A stretch of 44,705 nucleotides of DNA from Aquimarina agarivorans (GCF_000218485.1 NZ_AFPB01000015.1:1-44705); one strand, 5' to 3'; counted from the first letter of the stretch, positions 1 through 10,230 are shown. Translations and numbers: made by a program. The notes: generated from the sequence alone by a model not told the origin.

Positions 1-278
1 ACATTAAAGTTAATGAAGAAATGGATAAAAGTGTTAAAATTAATTTTTTCATAATATAATTATTTAAGGTTCTATATCTCTAATTTAAAAGGTTTTAGGA
101 TTATATAAAATTGAAAATCAATTATTTGTAAATACTTCTTTTTTTATATTGTTGCTTGTTAATTCTTAAATGAAATTCATAAAAAAGAATTGGAAAGATT
201 ATTTTTTAATGCTTTAATCAAAGTTTCAATATTCAGCTATTTCGATAATAATATTGTTTATTACATTTTAAAACACCA
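1..278. other. AT-rich non-coding stretch at window start
   Basis: I see no convincing coding sequence, RNA gene or repeat here. The stretch is very AT-rich and ends at the terminator hairpin downstream of the M13 peptidase gene. Confidence 0.5.
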
Positions 279-312
279 AAAAGCCTCTAATTATTTATGA
301 TTAGAGGCTTTT
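279..312 (-). terminator. Rho-independent terminator of the M13 peptidase gene
   Basis: A perfect 12-bp inverted repeat, AAAAGCCTCTAA / TTAGAGGCTTTT, encloses a 10-nt loop. The A and T runs lie on both sides, so it can act in either direction. It sits 24 bp after the stop of the minus-strand M13 peptidase gene, which it most likely terminates. Confidence 0.85.
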
Positions 313-335
313 ATGCGGTAAATTATTAGGTTAAA

Positions 336-2420
336 TTACCAAATCCTAACCCGATCTTCGGGTTTTATGTACATGGCATCATTTTTAGTAATATCAAAAG
401 CCTTGTAAAAAGCATCGATGTTTTTTAGCGGTTGCGTTGCGCGCACAATTCCTGGTGAATGCGGGTCGGTTTTAATTTGAGTGCGCAGGGCTTCTTCTCG
501 CGTAAGCGTACGCCATACCGTTGCCCAGCTTATAAAAAAGCGTTGCTCGGGTGTAAATCCGTCAATTTTATTTGGTCGTCCATTTTTCTTGTAAAACAAT
601 TGTAAGCCATCATAAGCCCCTAGAACGCCACCTAAGTCGCCAATATTTTCGCCAAGGGTGAATTTTCCGTTGATAGGCAGACTATCCATTACCTCAATGG
701 CACTATACTGCTCAGCAAGTTGATTGCCTCTTTTGTTAAATTGTTCCAAATCACTTTCGTTCCACCAGTTGTTCAAATTTCCATTTTCATCAAAACGCGC
801 ACCGCTATCATCAAAAGCATGCGAAATTTCATGACCAATTACGGCACCAATACCTCCGTAGTTTACAGCTTCATCAGCTCGGTAATCATAAAAAGGAGAT
901 TGTAATATGGCAGCGGGGAAAACAATTTCATTATTTAAAGGGTGAAAGTATGCATTAACCACTTGTGGGGCCATTCCCCATTTGCTTTTATCTACAGGTT
1001 CGCCAATTTTAGCAATGTTCTTTTTCTTTGACCATTCTCTTATGGCTATTCTATTTTTAAAATACCCGTCCTCTTCTTTTAAATCAAGTTTAGAATAGTC
1101 TTCCCATTTGTCAGGATAAGCAATTTTTACGGTAAGTTTATTCAATTTTCTGATCGCATTCTGTTTCGTACTGTCGCTCATCCACTCCAGTTTTTCTATA
1201 CGTCCTTTAAATGCTGTAATAACATTGTCAATCATTTTTTCTGCCTTAAATTTAGCTTCTGGCGGGAATTTTTTATCAACATACAACTGTCCTAAAGCTT
1301 CGCCTAGCGAGCCATTTATAGTGGCTAAAGCACGCTCTTCCACATCACGTTGCTTTTTTGCGCCTCTTAAATAATTACTATAAAATAACCAGCTTTCTTT
1401 TTCAATTTCTTTAGAAAGTAAACCAGTACTGCTATTAAAGGTGTCCCATTTAACTAAAGTTTTAAGGTCTTCAATTGGGGTATTGATCAACAATTCGTCC
1501 AACTTTTTCATGTATTTTGGTTGGGTAACCATAATCGTATCCAATGCTTTAGCAACACCATTGTCACTCAATAATTGATCTATTTTTATTGAAGGAATCA
1601 ATTTTTGAACTTCCTGAATGGACATTGGGTTGTTTAACTTGCGGGTGTCCCTTCGTTCCACTTTAGTTAATCTAGGTTCAGCTAATTTGGTTTCTAGTGC
1701 TAAAATTGTTGCAGCTGATTTGTCAGCCTCAACTTTACTGTCTCCAAGTTTTTGCAGCATGGTGGAAATATACGCCTTGTATTTTTCGCGTGTTTCCTTA
1801 GATTTCTCATCTTGCTCCAGGTAATAATCACGATCAGGTAGTCCTAAACCGTTTGGTCCAATATAAGCGGCATTAACGGAACTGTCATTCAAATCCGCAA
1901 AAGAGGATAGTCCCATAAATGGCGTGCTAATAATAGGGCTTGTACTAGCCAAGGATTGCAATTCTGCTACCGATGTAACTTTATCTAAGGCTTCAAGACT
2001 TGATTTTAATGGCGTTAATCCAAGTTGATTTCTTGAAATTGAATCCAACTCATTGGTAAATAAAGCCAATGCTTTGGCTTGATCAGTTTCAGCACTATAG
2101 GTATTATTTTTTTTAGCGGTGTGAATAATCTCTAACACGTCTTTATCAGTTGCTTCGCGTAAAATTCCAAAACCACCCCAACGCGTTCGATCTTCAGGTA
2201 TTTTAGTGTTTTTTTGCCAGTTTCCATTAACAAATTGGTAAAAATCTTCTTTAGGGCTAACAGTTGGATCCATATTAGAAATAATGAGTCCATGTGTTTT
2301 CTCTTTTGGAAAATCTTTAGGCGTCGATGGACTATCCAGAATACTTTTTGTTTGGCAATTTGCAGCAGTTACCACCGTGCAGATAAGGCCGGTTAGGGCT
2401 ATTTTTGAATGCTTTTTCAT
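336..2420 (-). CDS. pepO: M13 family zinc endopeptidase (neprilysin/PepO type), exported
   Basis: Full-length 694-residue M13 metallopeptidase, the usual size for the family. The zinc site is visible as H530-E-I-S-H534, with the third ligand in the ENIGD motif (E591, D595). The substrate-binding NAYF motif lies just upstream (written NAYY or NAFY in relatives). The N-terminus has a Lys-rich start and a hydrophobic stretch ending at Cys22 (AANC). This could be a lipoprotein signal, although Asn at -1 is atypical, so a plain Sec signal is also possible. Known M13 enzymes cleave peptides of limited size outside the cytoplasm; a role in peptide digestion in the envelope is inferred. It appears to be a single-gene unit with a terminator right after it. 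The symbol pepO is the family name only. Confidence 0.93.
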   Translation of the reverse strand: MKKHSKIALTGLICTVVTAANCQTKSILDSPSTPKDFPKEKTHGLIISNMDPTVSPKEDFYQFVNGNWQKNTKIPEDRTRWGGFGILREATDKDVLEIIHTAKKNNTYSAETDQAKALALFTNELDSISRNQLGLTPLKSSLEALDKVTSVAELQSLASTSPIISTPFMGLSSFADLNDSSVNAAYIGPNGLGLPDRDYYLEQDEKSKETREKYKAYISTMLQKLGDSKVEADKSAATILALETKLAEPRLTKVERRDTRKLNNPMSIQEVQKLIPSIKIDQLLSDNGVAKALDTIMVTQPKYMKKLDELLINTPIEDLKTLVKWDTFNSSTGLLSKEIEKESWLFYSNYLRGAKKQRDVEERALATINGSLGEALGQLYVDKKFPPEAKFKAEKMIDNVITAFKGRIEKLEWMSDSTKQNAIRKLNKLTVKIAYPDKWEDYSKLDLKEEDGYFKNRIAIREWSKKKNIAKIGEPVDKSKWGMAPQVVNAYFHPLNNEIVFPAAILQSPFYDYRADEAVNYGGIGAVIGHEISHAFDDSGARFDENGNLNNWWNESDLEQFNKRGNQLAEQYSAIEVMDSLPINGKFTLGENIGDLGGVLGAYDGLQLFYKKNGRPNKIDGFTPEQRFFISWATVWRTLTREEALRTQIKTDPHSPGIVRATQPLKNIDAFYKAFDITKNDAMYIKPEDRVRIW

Positions 2421-2630
2421 AACATTAGGTGTATTTAAAAATGTAAATTTAATAGGTAAAATTACAAAGAGATATTAAAATAAAATACTTAAATAAATAC
2501 CGTTTGTGGCTGTTTTTTAGTTAAATAAATTTTAAAAGTATCGATTTGTGAGTTTGGTTTTTTTTGATAAGATTTTTTAGCAATTTTTAATTTAAAGCCG
2601 ATTAGGATTTCAATAAAAACAATAAAAAGG

Positions 2631-5402
2631 CTAATTGATAATAAGTTTTTGTGTAGTGTTTTTGCCATTTGTATCTTCAAGAATAGTGATGTAAGTCCCT
2701 GTAGCCATATTTATGTTAAGAATATTAGTGCCAATATTTAGTTTTTTTTGTAAAATAAGTTCTCCCTGAAGGTTAAAAAGGTAAAGCGTATTTAATTTGC
2801 TTACATTAATACTAAGGGAGGTGTTGTGGCTTGCCGGATTTGGAAAAATTAGTGGAGGTGTATTGGGTGGAGGCAAAATGCTTTCGGAAGTTAGGATTGT
2901 ACCATCTTTTAGGTGTATTTCAAAAAATAAATCTACGGCATCTTCCAAATTTTGTGTTTGGTAGGTTTGCAGTAAATTTTCAATACTAGTTCGACTTTCA
3001 ATCAATACAGGGGCGTTGGAATTTTTAAAGAATAATAGTTCATTTATTGCAAATAGACTGTTTAGTTGTACGGTAACGGTTAAATTATCATTAGTCCTGT
3101 TTTGCAAGAGTAGTATGTTTTCAAAATAGCATTTTTCCTCAAAATCACTGGTAGTAATGGTGTTGCTACGAGTAAGGGCTTTTTCATTAGTAGCAAAGGG
3201 AGTCAGATAAAATTGAGTTATACGATTTTGTTTTGTAACCACTAAGGTAGTATCAGTGGTTTGTGCAATACGTTCAGGAGAATTAGCGCTATTGTTAATG
3301 CCGTAAACCTCATAAAAACGAACAGAGTCATCCTTTTTCCAGTGGAGTTCAAATTGATCACTGCAATTAAAACCGATATTTAGGGCAGTTTTGGTGTAAA
3401 TTTCAAAGGGATCGGATACAAAAGTTTGATTAGTAGCGGTTGTTAATTTAATTCGAGCATTTGGTGTAGTTATTTCAGGAGGCATCCAATTAAAAAAAGA
3501 TGTTTCCAGAGGAATGTCTTGGGCTATTTGTACCCAGTTATCGGTATGGTTATAGTCCACTTCAATACTTCCCGTTATGTCTTTTTCAAAAGTAGCGTTC
3601 CAACGTAAAAAGTGGGTATTAATGTCGGTAGCGTTTATATTGCTACCCTTGTGCGGAAACACCCAATTAAATTGATCTTTAATTTTGTAGCTGTACACCA
3701 AAGCAAATTTTTGACTAGCTGTAACTAAAGAATTGGCTTTAATGTTAACCGTGTACTTTTCTTTTGTTGGGTTTTCAATAGTTACTTGTTCCTGAGGGTT
3801 AATATGGTCTTCGGCTCTACTATTTGTTGAATTTGAAATCACCCATGGCAAAAAAGTAGTGTCGCTATCTGTTACGGTCATGTCCAAATCATTTTTTAAA
3901 ACCACTGCATCATTTGGGTTAGCAGCCACATCATTCCAAACTAAAAGTATTTTTAGTTGTTTTGCCTTTTCAGGAATTGTAATTTCAAAACTCGTTGTTT
4001 CATTGGAAATAATTTCATTTAAAAAGTATTGCTTATTTTTTAGCATTTCAATACTAGTTGCGGTATTTACACTGCCAAAACCAGTTTCAAAATCAATACC
4101 TGTAGGGCCAACATCATCAGCACCATTGAGTAATAATGCTTTCATTAAATAGGAAGGAGCAATTTTATTTTTAGATTCAAAATAAAATTGCTGTAGTTTT
4201 TGAGTAATCCCTGATACAAGCGCAGCTGCATTTGACGTACCAATGGAGCTGTAAGTTACAATTTCGGGTTTTATACGGTTATCAAATGTAGGTCCTTTGG
4301 AAGATTCGCTTATTACCTGATTGTTGTTATTAATTGCCCCCACACAAATACTATTTTTTGACAATTTAAAATTGCCCGTCAGGTTTGAAGCTCCATTATT
4401 TTCGGTGCCAGAATTTCCAGATGAAAAAATGTGGGTAATCTCAGGATTGTCATATATATAAGTGTCATATTCGGCAGCAAGAAAGCCGTAAAAATTTTCG
4501 ATTTTAGTTCCGTATGAATGATTTTGAACAGTAATTTTATGTTGCCTTAGACTTTCAATAGCATCAGGACTTAAGTTTTTAAAATCAGTAGAAAAAATTT
4601 GAGCTTTGGGTACTACACCAGTAGCATCGTTGCCGCTATTTCCATTTCCTGCAATAAGACTACTCATTATAGTAGCATGCAAATCTTCAGTTTCGGAAGT
4701 CAAATTAGTAGTAATTATTTTTGATCCAACATCAATGTCATTGGCAAAAGGTTTGTTGTCCTTAACTCCTACAGCAAATCCCTTGCCATTTAATTCAGGG
4801 TATTGAGTGTTTACTAGTGATACTGCATTTGCAAAAGGATTGTAATCGGAAATAAGTAGCTCTTGTGTTGGTGTAAAGCTTTCAGTACTAACACACGATA
4901 CATGCGTTAAGGGCAAAACGTACTGTTTGATTTTTTTTAATGTTGTAAAAACTTGAATGTAATTTTTAAAAACAGTATCAATTTTAATTTCATTTTTTTT
5001 TAATTGAATTTGTAGCGCTTGCGGCTGGCTACTTTTAATAATAAAAGGTTTGTTTTTGTTTTTTTTATAACTGATAGAACCAAGCAATTTCCAATCATTG
5101 CTAGCTTTTTTAAACTTTAAGGTAGGAATGGATTTAAGCGTATGGCTATTTCCATAAACAATATATTCAGTGTGAGTCAACGTGCGCACAACATTAATTT
5201 TCTTTTTTGCTAGTGTGTTTAGGGTGGAGTTGTCTAAAATTTTAACAATAAAATAACCGCTTTTAGGGGTGTTTAAAGGGTCTTTATTTTGATCCTTACT
5301 TGCATAAATATTCCAATAAGAATTTTGACTAAAGCCAAAAGCAGCACAAAGAATAAAAGTGGTAAAAAAAAATCTGAACATTTTAGTCTTTAAAATTTTC
5401 AT
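2631..5402 (-). CDS. Secreted subtilisin-like (S8) serine peptidase with T9SS sorting domain
   Basis: The protein has about 923 residues from the ATG at 5402. An in-frame TTG at 5414 is less likely, and an ATG at 5381 is also possible. A signal peptide (FFFTTFILCAAFGFS) is followed by a roughly 170-residue prodomain-like region and an S8 domain. The catalytic triad is visible as Asp215 (VGVKDN), His242 (DLHAT) and Ser390 (GTSNAAA). A beta-rich region follows, then a C-terminal domain beginning PLIFPNPA and ending in KLIIN, typical of type A T9SS sorting domains. It is therefore expected to be exported by Sec, passed through T9SS and attached to the surface or released. The substrate is not predictable. 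The 210 bp between this gene and pepO contain no clear terminator. Confidence 0.9.
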   Translation of the reverse strand: MKILKTKMFRFFFTTFILCAAFGFSQNSYWNIYASKDQNKDPLNTPKSGYFIVKILDNSTLNTLAKKKINVVRTLTHTEYIVYGNSHTLKSIPTLKFKKASNDWKLLGSISYKKNKNKPFIIKSSQPQALQIQLKKNEIKIDTVFKNYIQVFTTLKKIKQYVLPLTHVSCVSTESFTPTQELLISDYNPFANAVSLVNTQYPELNGKGFAVGVKDNKPFANDIDVGSKIITTNLTSETEDLHATIMSSLIAGNGNSGNDATGVVPKAQIFSTDFKNLSPDAIESLRQHKITVQNHSYGTKIENFYGFLAAEYDTYIYDNPEITHIFSSGNSGTENNGASNLTGNFKLSKNSICVGAINNNNQVISESSKGPTFDNRIKPEIVTYSSIGTSNAAALVSGITQKLQQFYFESKNKIAPSYLMKALLLNGADDVGPTGIDFETGFGSVNTATSIEMLKNKQYFLNEIISNETTSFEITIPEKAKQLKILLVWNDVAANPNDAVVLKNDLDMTVTDSDTTFLPWVISNSTNSRAEDHINPQEQVTIENPTKEKYTVNIKANSLVTASQKFALVYSYKIKDQFNWVFPHKGSNINATDINTHFLRWNATFEKDITGSIEVDYNHTDNWVQIAQDIPLETSFFNWMPPEITTPNARIKLTTATNQTFVSDPFEIYTKTALNIGFNCSDQFELHWKKDDSVRFYEVYGINNSANSPERIAQTTDTTLVVTKQNRITQFYLTPFATNEKALTRSNTITTSDFEEKCYFENILLLQNRTNDNLTVTVQLNSLFAINELLFFKNSNAPVLIESRTSIENLLQTYQTQNLEDAVDLFFEIHLKDGTILTSESILPPPNTPPLIFPNPASHNTSLSINVSKLNTLYLFNLQGELILQKKLNIGTNILNINMATGTYITILEDTNGKNTTQKLIIN

Positions 5403-5637
5403 AAAACTAATCAAAAAGTTTAATTATGTCAAAAAACAGTTAAAAAAAGTAAAATTTGCATAAGAAATAGTTATAATAAAATCAATTTTCATTGAATTTA
5501 TATTTATAAAAGTCAATTTATATTTTTTATATAATATTTTTTATCATAAAATTATCATAAAAAAAACATATTTAATAAAAAATAACTTGCTTTTGGAACT
5601 TTTTGTTGATAAATGTTTAATAAATAGATATCTGTTG

Positions 5638-5645
5638 TAATTTTG
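5638..5645 (+). promoter_or_regulatory. Possible -7 box (TAATTTTG) for the M57-like gene
   Basis: The octamer matches the Bacteroidota -7 consensus TAnnTTTG and lies 50 bp before the ATG at 5696. No TTG sits at the usual distance for a -33 element (the nearest are about 30 bp upstream), so this is a weak call. Confidence 0.3.
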
Positions 5646-5695
5646 CCGTACCTAGCGCTAGAAAATAACATTAACTAATAAATAATTTGTTCATC

Positions 5696-6577
5696 ATGAA
5701 TTTTTTGAAGAAAAAACACACACGCACTAGCCTTATAATTTCAGGTTTATCTATACTATTATTCGCTTCATGCGAAAAAGAAAATAACGATATTGCAACG
5801 GAAGAAAACAGCGATATTGCTTCAACTATTGACGTATCTACGCTAACAAAACTAAAGAATTTAGGTTTTGAAGGGAATACAGCAGAAGTTACTAATTTCA
5901 TTTTGCCTGATGGGTCATCGGAAAAAAGATATTTGGTGGAAGGTGATATTGCATTATCTGAATCCTACTTAAATTCTTTTGATATTGAAAAAGAAGTTAC
6001 TGGTGAGCAGTATAGGACTTTTAATTTAGTAACTGCTATCAGAACTATTAATGTAATTGGTATTAGCGAGGGACAATTTGCTTTACCAGAAAACAGTGTT
6101 GAAGGATTAAGGAGAGCGATTGATAATTATAATAGATTGAACTTGGATATTCGTTTTACATTAGATTTTGGATTTGACGGATACCAGAATTTTGACATGG
6201 TGGTATATTATAACCCTGATGAAAGAGATAGTAACGGTCGATTAATAAGTGGAGGAGTGGCTGGATTTCCAAGTAGAGCAGGGTTTCCACATCAATTAAT
6301 TCGTATTTATGGTATTGGAAACAGTAATGCAAACGTTAATGAGCATGTAATTACGCATGAAATGGGGCATTCTATTGGTTTTAGACATACCGACTTTTTT
6401 AGTAGATCGAGTTGCGCTAATGGACGACCTGAAGGTGCTGGTAGTATAGGTGCTGAATTTATTCCTGGTACAGCTAGACGAGAAGACCCAACTTCAATTA
6501 TGAATGCTTGTTTTGGAGCAGGTGTTGATGGTGAGTTTAACAGAAATGATATTACTGCATTAAACTTTTTATATTAA
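5696..6577 (+). CDS. M57-like HEMGH zinc metallopeptidase, lipoprotein
   Basis: The protein has 293 residues from the ATG at 5696; a TTG 9 bp upstream is also open but adds nothing. The N-terminus is a lipoprotein signal with lipobox LFASC (Cys26). Near the C-terminus is the zinc signature H221-E-M-G-H225-x2-G228-x2-H231, matching the HExGHxxGxxH pattern of the Bacteroidota M57 / 'dual-action HEIGH' group. A Met about 40 residues later (SIMNAC) could form the Met-turn. The protein probably sits on the outer membrane. It is followed by a clear terminator and is transcribed divergently from the subtilisin gene. Family confidence is good; the substrate is unknown. Confidence 0.85.
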   Translation: MNFLKKKHTRTSLIISGLSILLFASCEKENNDIATEENSDIASTIDVSTLTKLKNLGFEGNTAEVTNFILPDGSSEKRYLVEGDIALSESYLNSFDIEKEVTGEQYRTFNLVTAIRTINVIGISEGQFALPENSVEGLRRAIDNYNRLNLDIRFTLDFGFDGYQNFDMVVYYNPDERDSNGRLISGGVAGFPSRAGFPHQLIRIYGIGNSNANVNEHVITHEMGHSIGFRHTDFFSRSSCANGRPEGAGSIGAEFIPGTARREDPTSIMNACFGAGVDGEFNRNDITALNFLY

Positions 6578-6645
6578 TACAATACTATTGTAAAATAGTT
6601 TCTCAATAATTTTAGTTTTTCCAAACTTAATACTCTTTTACTCAA

Positions 6646-6677
6646 AGGCAGCATGTTTACCCATGTTGCCTTTTTTT
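6646..6677 (+). terminator. Rho-independent terminator of the M57-like gene
   Basis: A 10-bp stem (AGGCAGCATG / CATGTTGCCT, one G-U pair) with a 6-nt loop is followed by a run of seven T. It lies about 70 bp after the stop at 6577. Confidence 0.85.
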
Positions 6678-6786
6678 ATTTATAGAAATGAACCTGTGAT
6701 TTATACCACTTATGTGTGAAAATTTCTGTAAATATGTTGCTTTAAGTCTTTGCTACCTTAAGGTTAGGTAGTTACGCTAATAATAA

Positions 6787-7027
6787 GTCATTTATATCGG
6801 TTCAGATTTTAATGGTAAAGGCGGTTGTCCTCCATACGATTATGTTTTGATGTTTGAGATTCCCAATCATATAGTGAAATCAAAAATTTGAGTTCAATTA
6901 GTACACGTTTATAGATTTAGTAAAAATTCAATGGGCGGTATGTTTTTTTAGAAAAGGAGGTATTAAAAGAATAGAAATAATAATTGGGCTAATGAATTTA
7001 ACTTATAATATGTTTCGTAACATTTAA
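6787..7027 (+). mobile_element. Decayed IS5-family transposase remnant
   Basis: Two short coding scraps survive in the otherwise geneless stretch 6678-7329. The first (6787-6891) reads DFNGKGGCPPYDYVLMFEI, which resembles the N-terminal GK(G)GRPPYDxVLMFKIL block of IS5-family transposases as I know it. The second (6947-7027, another frame) reads IIIGLMNLTYNMFR and then a stop, matching the IGLMNLxYNMxR C-terminus of the same family. The catalytic middle is gone. I could not find a matching pair of terminal inverted repeats, so the element boundaries are unknown. The rest of 6678-7329 shows nothing else I can support. Confidence 0.6.
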
Positions 7028-7329
7028 ATTGCTCATTAAAATTTAGAAAACGTGAGTTTGATTAAAAAAAAGCATAAAATGAAACTTGCCAGGGTGGGGT
7101 CAGTTTTTAGAGATGCTCTTAAATAACAAATAGTTAATTTTTTTAAGTTTTAATTTAATATTTTTGCCTTTTAAATGTTAATAAAATCGGATAAAGTGTT
7201 TTTTGATTTGGAGTTGAATTTTTTAAGGTAAGTTTTAAAATACATATAGAGTATTTTTAAATTAATACTATTTTAACCTATTATTATTCGCATTCTAATC
7301 TGAAATTGAATTGACTAATTTTATATTTT

Positions 7330-9438
7330 ATGAAAAAAATAGGACTACTGATTTTGCTTATACTCACGCAATTTACCAATTACGGACAAAGTTTTGTGGG
7401 TTTTGCTACTGACAATTATAGTGGGGTACATGGCGTAATAGCCAATCCTGCAAATGTTGTAGATTCTAGGTATAAATTTGATTTAAATTTGGTATCAGTA
7501 AGTTCTTTTTTGGGGAATGATTACGCGGAAATGAGCCTTTTTGGCTCATTTAATGATGATTATGATTTTGATGAAGACGTCGTTTTAACTCTAACGGATG
7601 ATAATAATGCACTAACTAATATAGATGTTTTAGGGCCTTCCTTCATGTTTAACATTAATAAAAATAATGCTATTGCAATTACAACAAGGGTACGTGCTTT
7701 TGGCAGTGTGAATAATATAGATGGAGAAGTAATTGACCTTTTTGATGAAAGATTGGACGAAAATCAACCTGTAACTGTTTCAAACATCAATACAAATACA
7801 ACGGCACATGTATGGGCAGAGTTAGGGTTAACCTATGGGCGTGTTATTTTTGATAAGAATGAGCATTTTTTTAAAGCAGGATTAACTGTTAAATACTTGC
7901 AAGGTTATGCTTACAGTTCGGGGGCTTTTGAAAATGTTGATATTAACTATGATCCTTTTGTGGTAAACTTAAATTCTTCAAATGGCGAATTTACAGGGCG
8001 CGGGAATTTAGATGTAGCATTTAGTGCTAATTTGGATACCAACAATAATGGTGAATATTTAGAAAGTGATGATGATGTAGATTTTGGAGTACAAGCAAGT
8101 GGGGCTGGCTTTGACTTGGGTGTTGTTTATGAATGGAGGCCTAATGCCGAAATGTTTAAAACCACAGACTCCAACGGAAATAACGTGCCTTTGAAAAATA
8201 AAAATAAATATTATTTAAAGGCTGGTTTTTCAATTACTGACATAGGTAGTTTAAATTATGAAGAAGGCATCAATACAAATTACAATTTAAATGGGGTGGT
8301 CATTGATAGAGAAACTATTGATAACGGTGATTTTGAAGATGATATAGAACCTTTGCTAAATCCTACTGAGGAAAGTGTTAGTAATAAAATAAAGTTACCA
8401 GCGGCAATGCACCTTAATGTAGATTGGAATTTATATAAAAAGCTTTATGTTAATTTAAATACTGACATTTCTTTGATAAATCAGGATACAAAAAATGCAA
8501 ATCGTATTGCAAATACGCTATCTGTTACTCCAAGATTTGAAACCAGGTGGTTGAGTATTTTTTCGCCAGTAAGTGTTAGGCAATACGGTGATTTTATTTG
8601 GGGAGCTGGCGTTAGGTTAGGGCCTGTTTTTGTTGGATCAGGGAGCATAATCACCAATATTACAGGAAAATCAAAAAGTGCGGACGTATATGCAGGACTT
8701 AAGCTTCCAATTTATCAGGGCAAATTGAGGGATAAAGATAAAGATGGAGTGTATGATAAGTATGATGAATGCCCAAAAGAAGCTGGGTCAGCAACTAACA
8801 ATGGTTGTCCTTTGCCTGATGTTGTAAATGAAGTTGTACCCGAACCTGAAGTTGTTCAAGTGGATACTGATGGCGATGGGGTTTTAGATACACTTGATGA
8901 ATGTCCTAACGAATTTGGGATTTCTGAAAATAATGGTTGCCCAAAAGTAGTACCCGTTGTTGTTGATACGGATCAGGATGGTATTGAAGATGCTAAGGAT
9001 GAGTGTCCCGAAATATTTGGTTTAGCGGCCAATAATGGGTGTCCAAATATTACAAATTTGAAAGATGATGTTGAAAAAGCAGCTGTGGTGGTAAAAACTA
9101 TCAACGAATTTGCGCGCACCATTAATTTTAATTCAGGGAAAACCACATTTACTGCGCAAACTTACAGTTCATTGGCTTCAATTTTAGAAATTTTAAACCA
9201 ATATCCGGATTCCAATTTTGAAATTAATGGCTATACAGATAGCGTAGGCGCATCATCATTAAATTTAAAATTATCACAAGATCGTGCTTATGCGGTTGTA
9301 GCTTATTTTGTTGAAAATGGGATTAGTAACAAACGCTTAAAAGCCATTGGTCATGGAGAAGAAAGTCCTATAGCGAATAATACCACCAAAGCAGGTAGGG
9401 CAAAAAACAGAAGGGTAGAGGTCGTTTTAATGAAATAA
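7330..9438 (+). CDS. Outer-membrane barrel protein with TSP3 repeats and OmpA C-terminal domain
   Basis: The protein has 702 residues with a Sec signal peptide (KKIGLLILLILTQF). Residues about 20-460 are beta-rich and resemble the DUF5723-type barrel found N-terminally in Bacteroidota OmpA-like proteins. Three calcium-binding thrombospondin type 3 repeats follow between about 468 and 572 (DKDKDGVYDKYDECP, DTDGDGVLDTLDECP, DTDQDGIEDAKDECP). An OmpA peptidoglycan-binding domain fills about 590-702, with NGYTDSVG and a closing GRAKNRRVEVVL. It probably tethers the outer membrane to the cell wall. A TATTTTTG box at 7159-7166 could be its promoter but is 160 bp upstream and lacks a -33 partner. 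Confidence 0.88.
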   Translation: MKKIGLLILLILTQFTNYGQSFVGFATDNYSGVHGVIANPANVVDSRYKFDLNLVSVSSFLGNDYAEMSLFGSFNDDYDFDEDVVLTLTDDNNALTNIDVLGPSFMFNINKNNAIAITTRVRAFGSVNNIDGEVIDLFDERLDENQPVTVSNINTNTTAHVWAELGLTYGRVIFDKNEHFFKAGLTVKYLQGYAYSSGAFENVDINYDPFVVNLNSSNGEFTGRGNLDVAFSANLDTNNNGEYLESDDDVDFGVQASGAGFDLGVVYEWRPNAEMFKTTDSNGNNVPLKNKNKYYLKAGFSITDIGSLNYEEGINTNYNLNGVVIDRETIDNGDFEDDIEPLLNPTEESVSNKIKLPAAMHLNVDWNLYKKLYVNLNTDISLINQDTKNANRIANTLSVTPRFETRWLSIFSPVSVRQYGDFIWGAGVRLGPVFVGSGSIITNITGKSKSADVYAGLKLPIYQGKLRDKDKDGVYDKYDECPKEAGSATNNGCPLPDVVNEVVPEPEVVQVDTDGDGVLDTLDECPNEFGISENNGCPKVVPVVVDTDQDGIEDAKDECPEIFGLAANNGCPNITNLKDDVEKAAVVVKTINEFARTINFNSGKTTFTAQTYSSLASILEILNQYPDSNFEINGYTDSVGASSLNLKLSQDRAYAVVAYFVENGISNKRLKAIGHGEESPIANNTTKAGRAKNRRVEVVLMK

Positions 9439-9479
9439 TAAGTTATTTATTTGTAATAGCTGAGATGGGCAGTACGAGA

Positions 9480-10230
9480 TTATTTGTTAAACCAAGCCTT
9501 AAAATCATTTGTTTTTTGTCTGTTAACAATAAATTCTTGATCCCTGGGGTTGGAAAGTGTTAATTTTACACGATGATTAAAATAAGTGTCAATTTTTTGA
9601 AGGGCATTTTTTGAATTAATTTGACCTCGATTGATTCTGTAAAATTTAGTAGTGTCTAAGGTGTCAAATAGTTGGTCAATAGTTTCATCAATGATATACC
9701 GTTTGGTAAAAGTGAAACCAAAAGTAATGCTATCCTGCGAGTAAGCATATAAAATTTCGGAAGTTCTTATTTACACAAAGCCGCTGCCTTCCTTCACTAA
9801 AATGCCAGATCGTTCATTGGGGGTTTGCATGCTATTCAGCAGTTCTTTTAAAATTTCAGGAGCTACTGCGTTTATGGGGTTGGACTTTTTAAATTTCTCA
9901 ATGGCAGCATCCAAATCTACTTGTTGTACAGGTTTTAAAAGGTAATCAATGCTATTAACTTTAAATGCCTGAATGGCGTATTGGTCAAAAGCAGTGGTAA
10001 AAATAATTGGTGTTTGTATTTTTACTTTCTGAAAAATTTCAAAACTCAATCCATCAGCCAGCTGGATATCCATAAACACTAAATCAGGCGCCTTATTTGA
10101 CTGAAACCACAAAACGGCGTCTTCAATGCAATCAATAATCTCCAGCAGCGCAAAATCAACGCCATTTTTTTTCAATAGTTTTTGTAACTGATTTGCAACT
10201 CATAGCGTTCTAATTTTTTGTCTATACCAT
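9480..10230 (-). pseudogene. Broken LytTR-family response regulator
   Basis: The receiver domain (containing PDLVFMDIQLADG, IIFTTAFDQYA, YLLKPV) reads from 10175 to 9771 and then meets an in-frame TAA at 9771-9773. After this stop the same frame continues for about 97 codons as an intact LytTR DNA-binding domain (IRTSEILYAYSQDSITF to KAWFNK) ending at 9480. The 5' end is also damaged. Frame-correct sequence (ANQLQKLLKKNG) begins after a TGA at 10200-10202, and the expected start with the acidic IIEDE cluster is not in any single frame, although ATG at 10230 may be the old start. No sensor kinase gene is adjacent. At least two lesions make real inactivation more likely than one read error. Confidence 0.75.

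Noticed and set aside
2489..2680. 63-codon open frame on the minus strand overlapping the 3' end of the subtilisin gene
   Set aside because: Lys/Gln-rich low-complexity product with no motif. It overlaps a well-supported gene end and sits in AT-rich sequence where such frames arise by chance.
7089..7125. Sequence GGGTGGGGTCAG... near the IS5 remnant as a terminal inverted repeat
   Set aside because: No matching inverted copy was found on the left side, so element ends cannot be defined.
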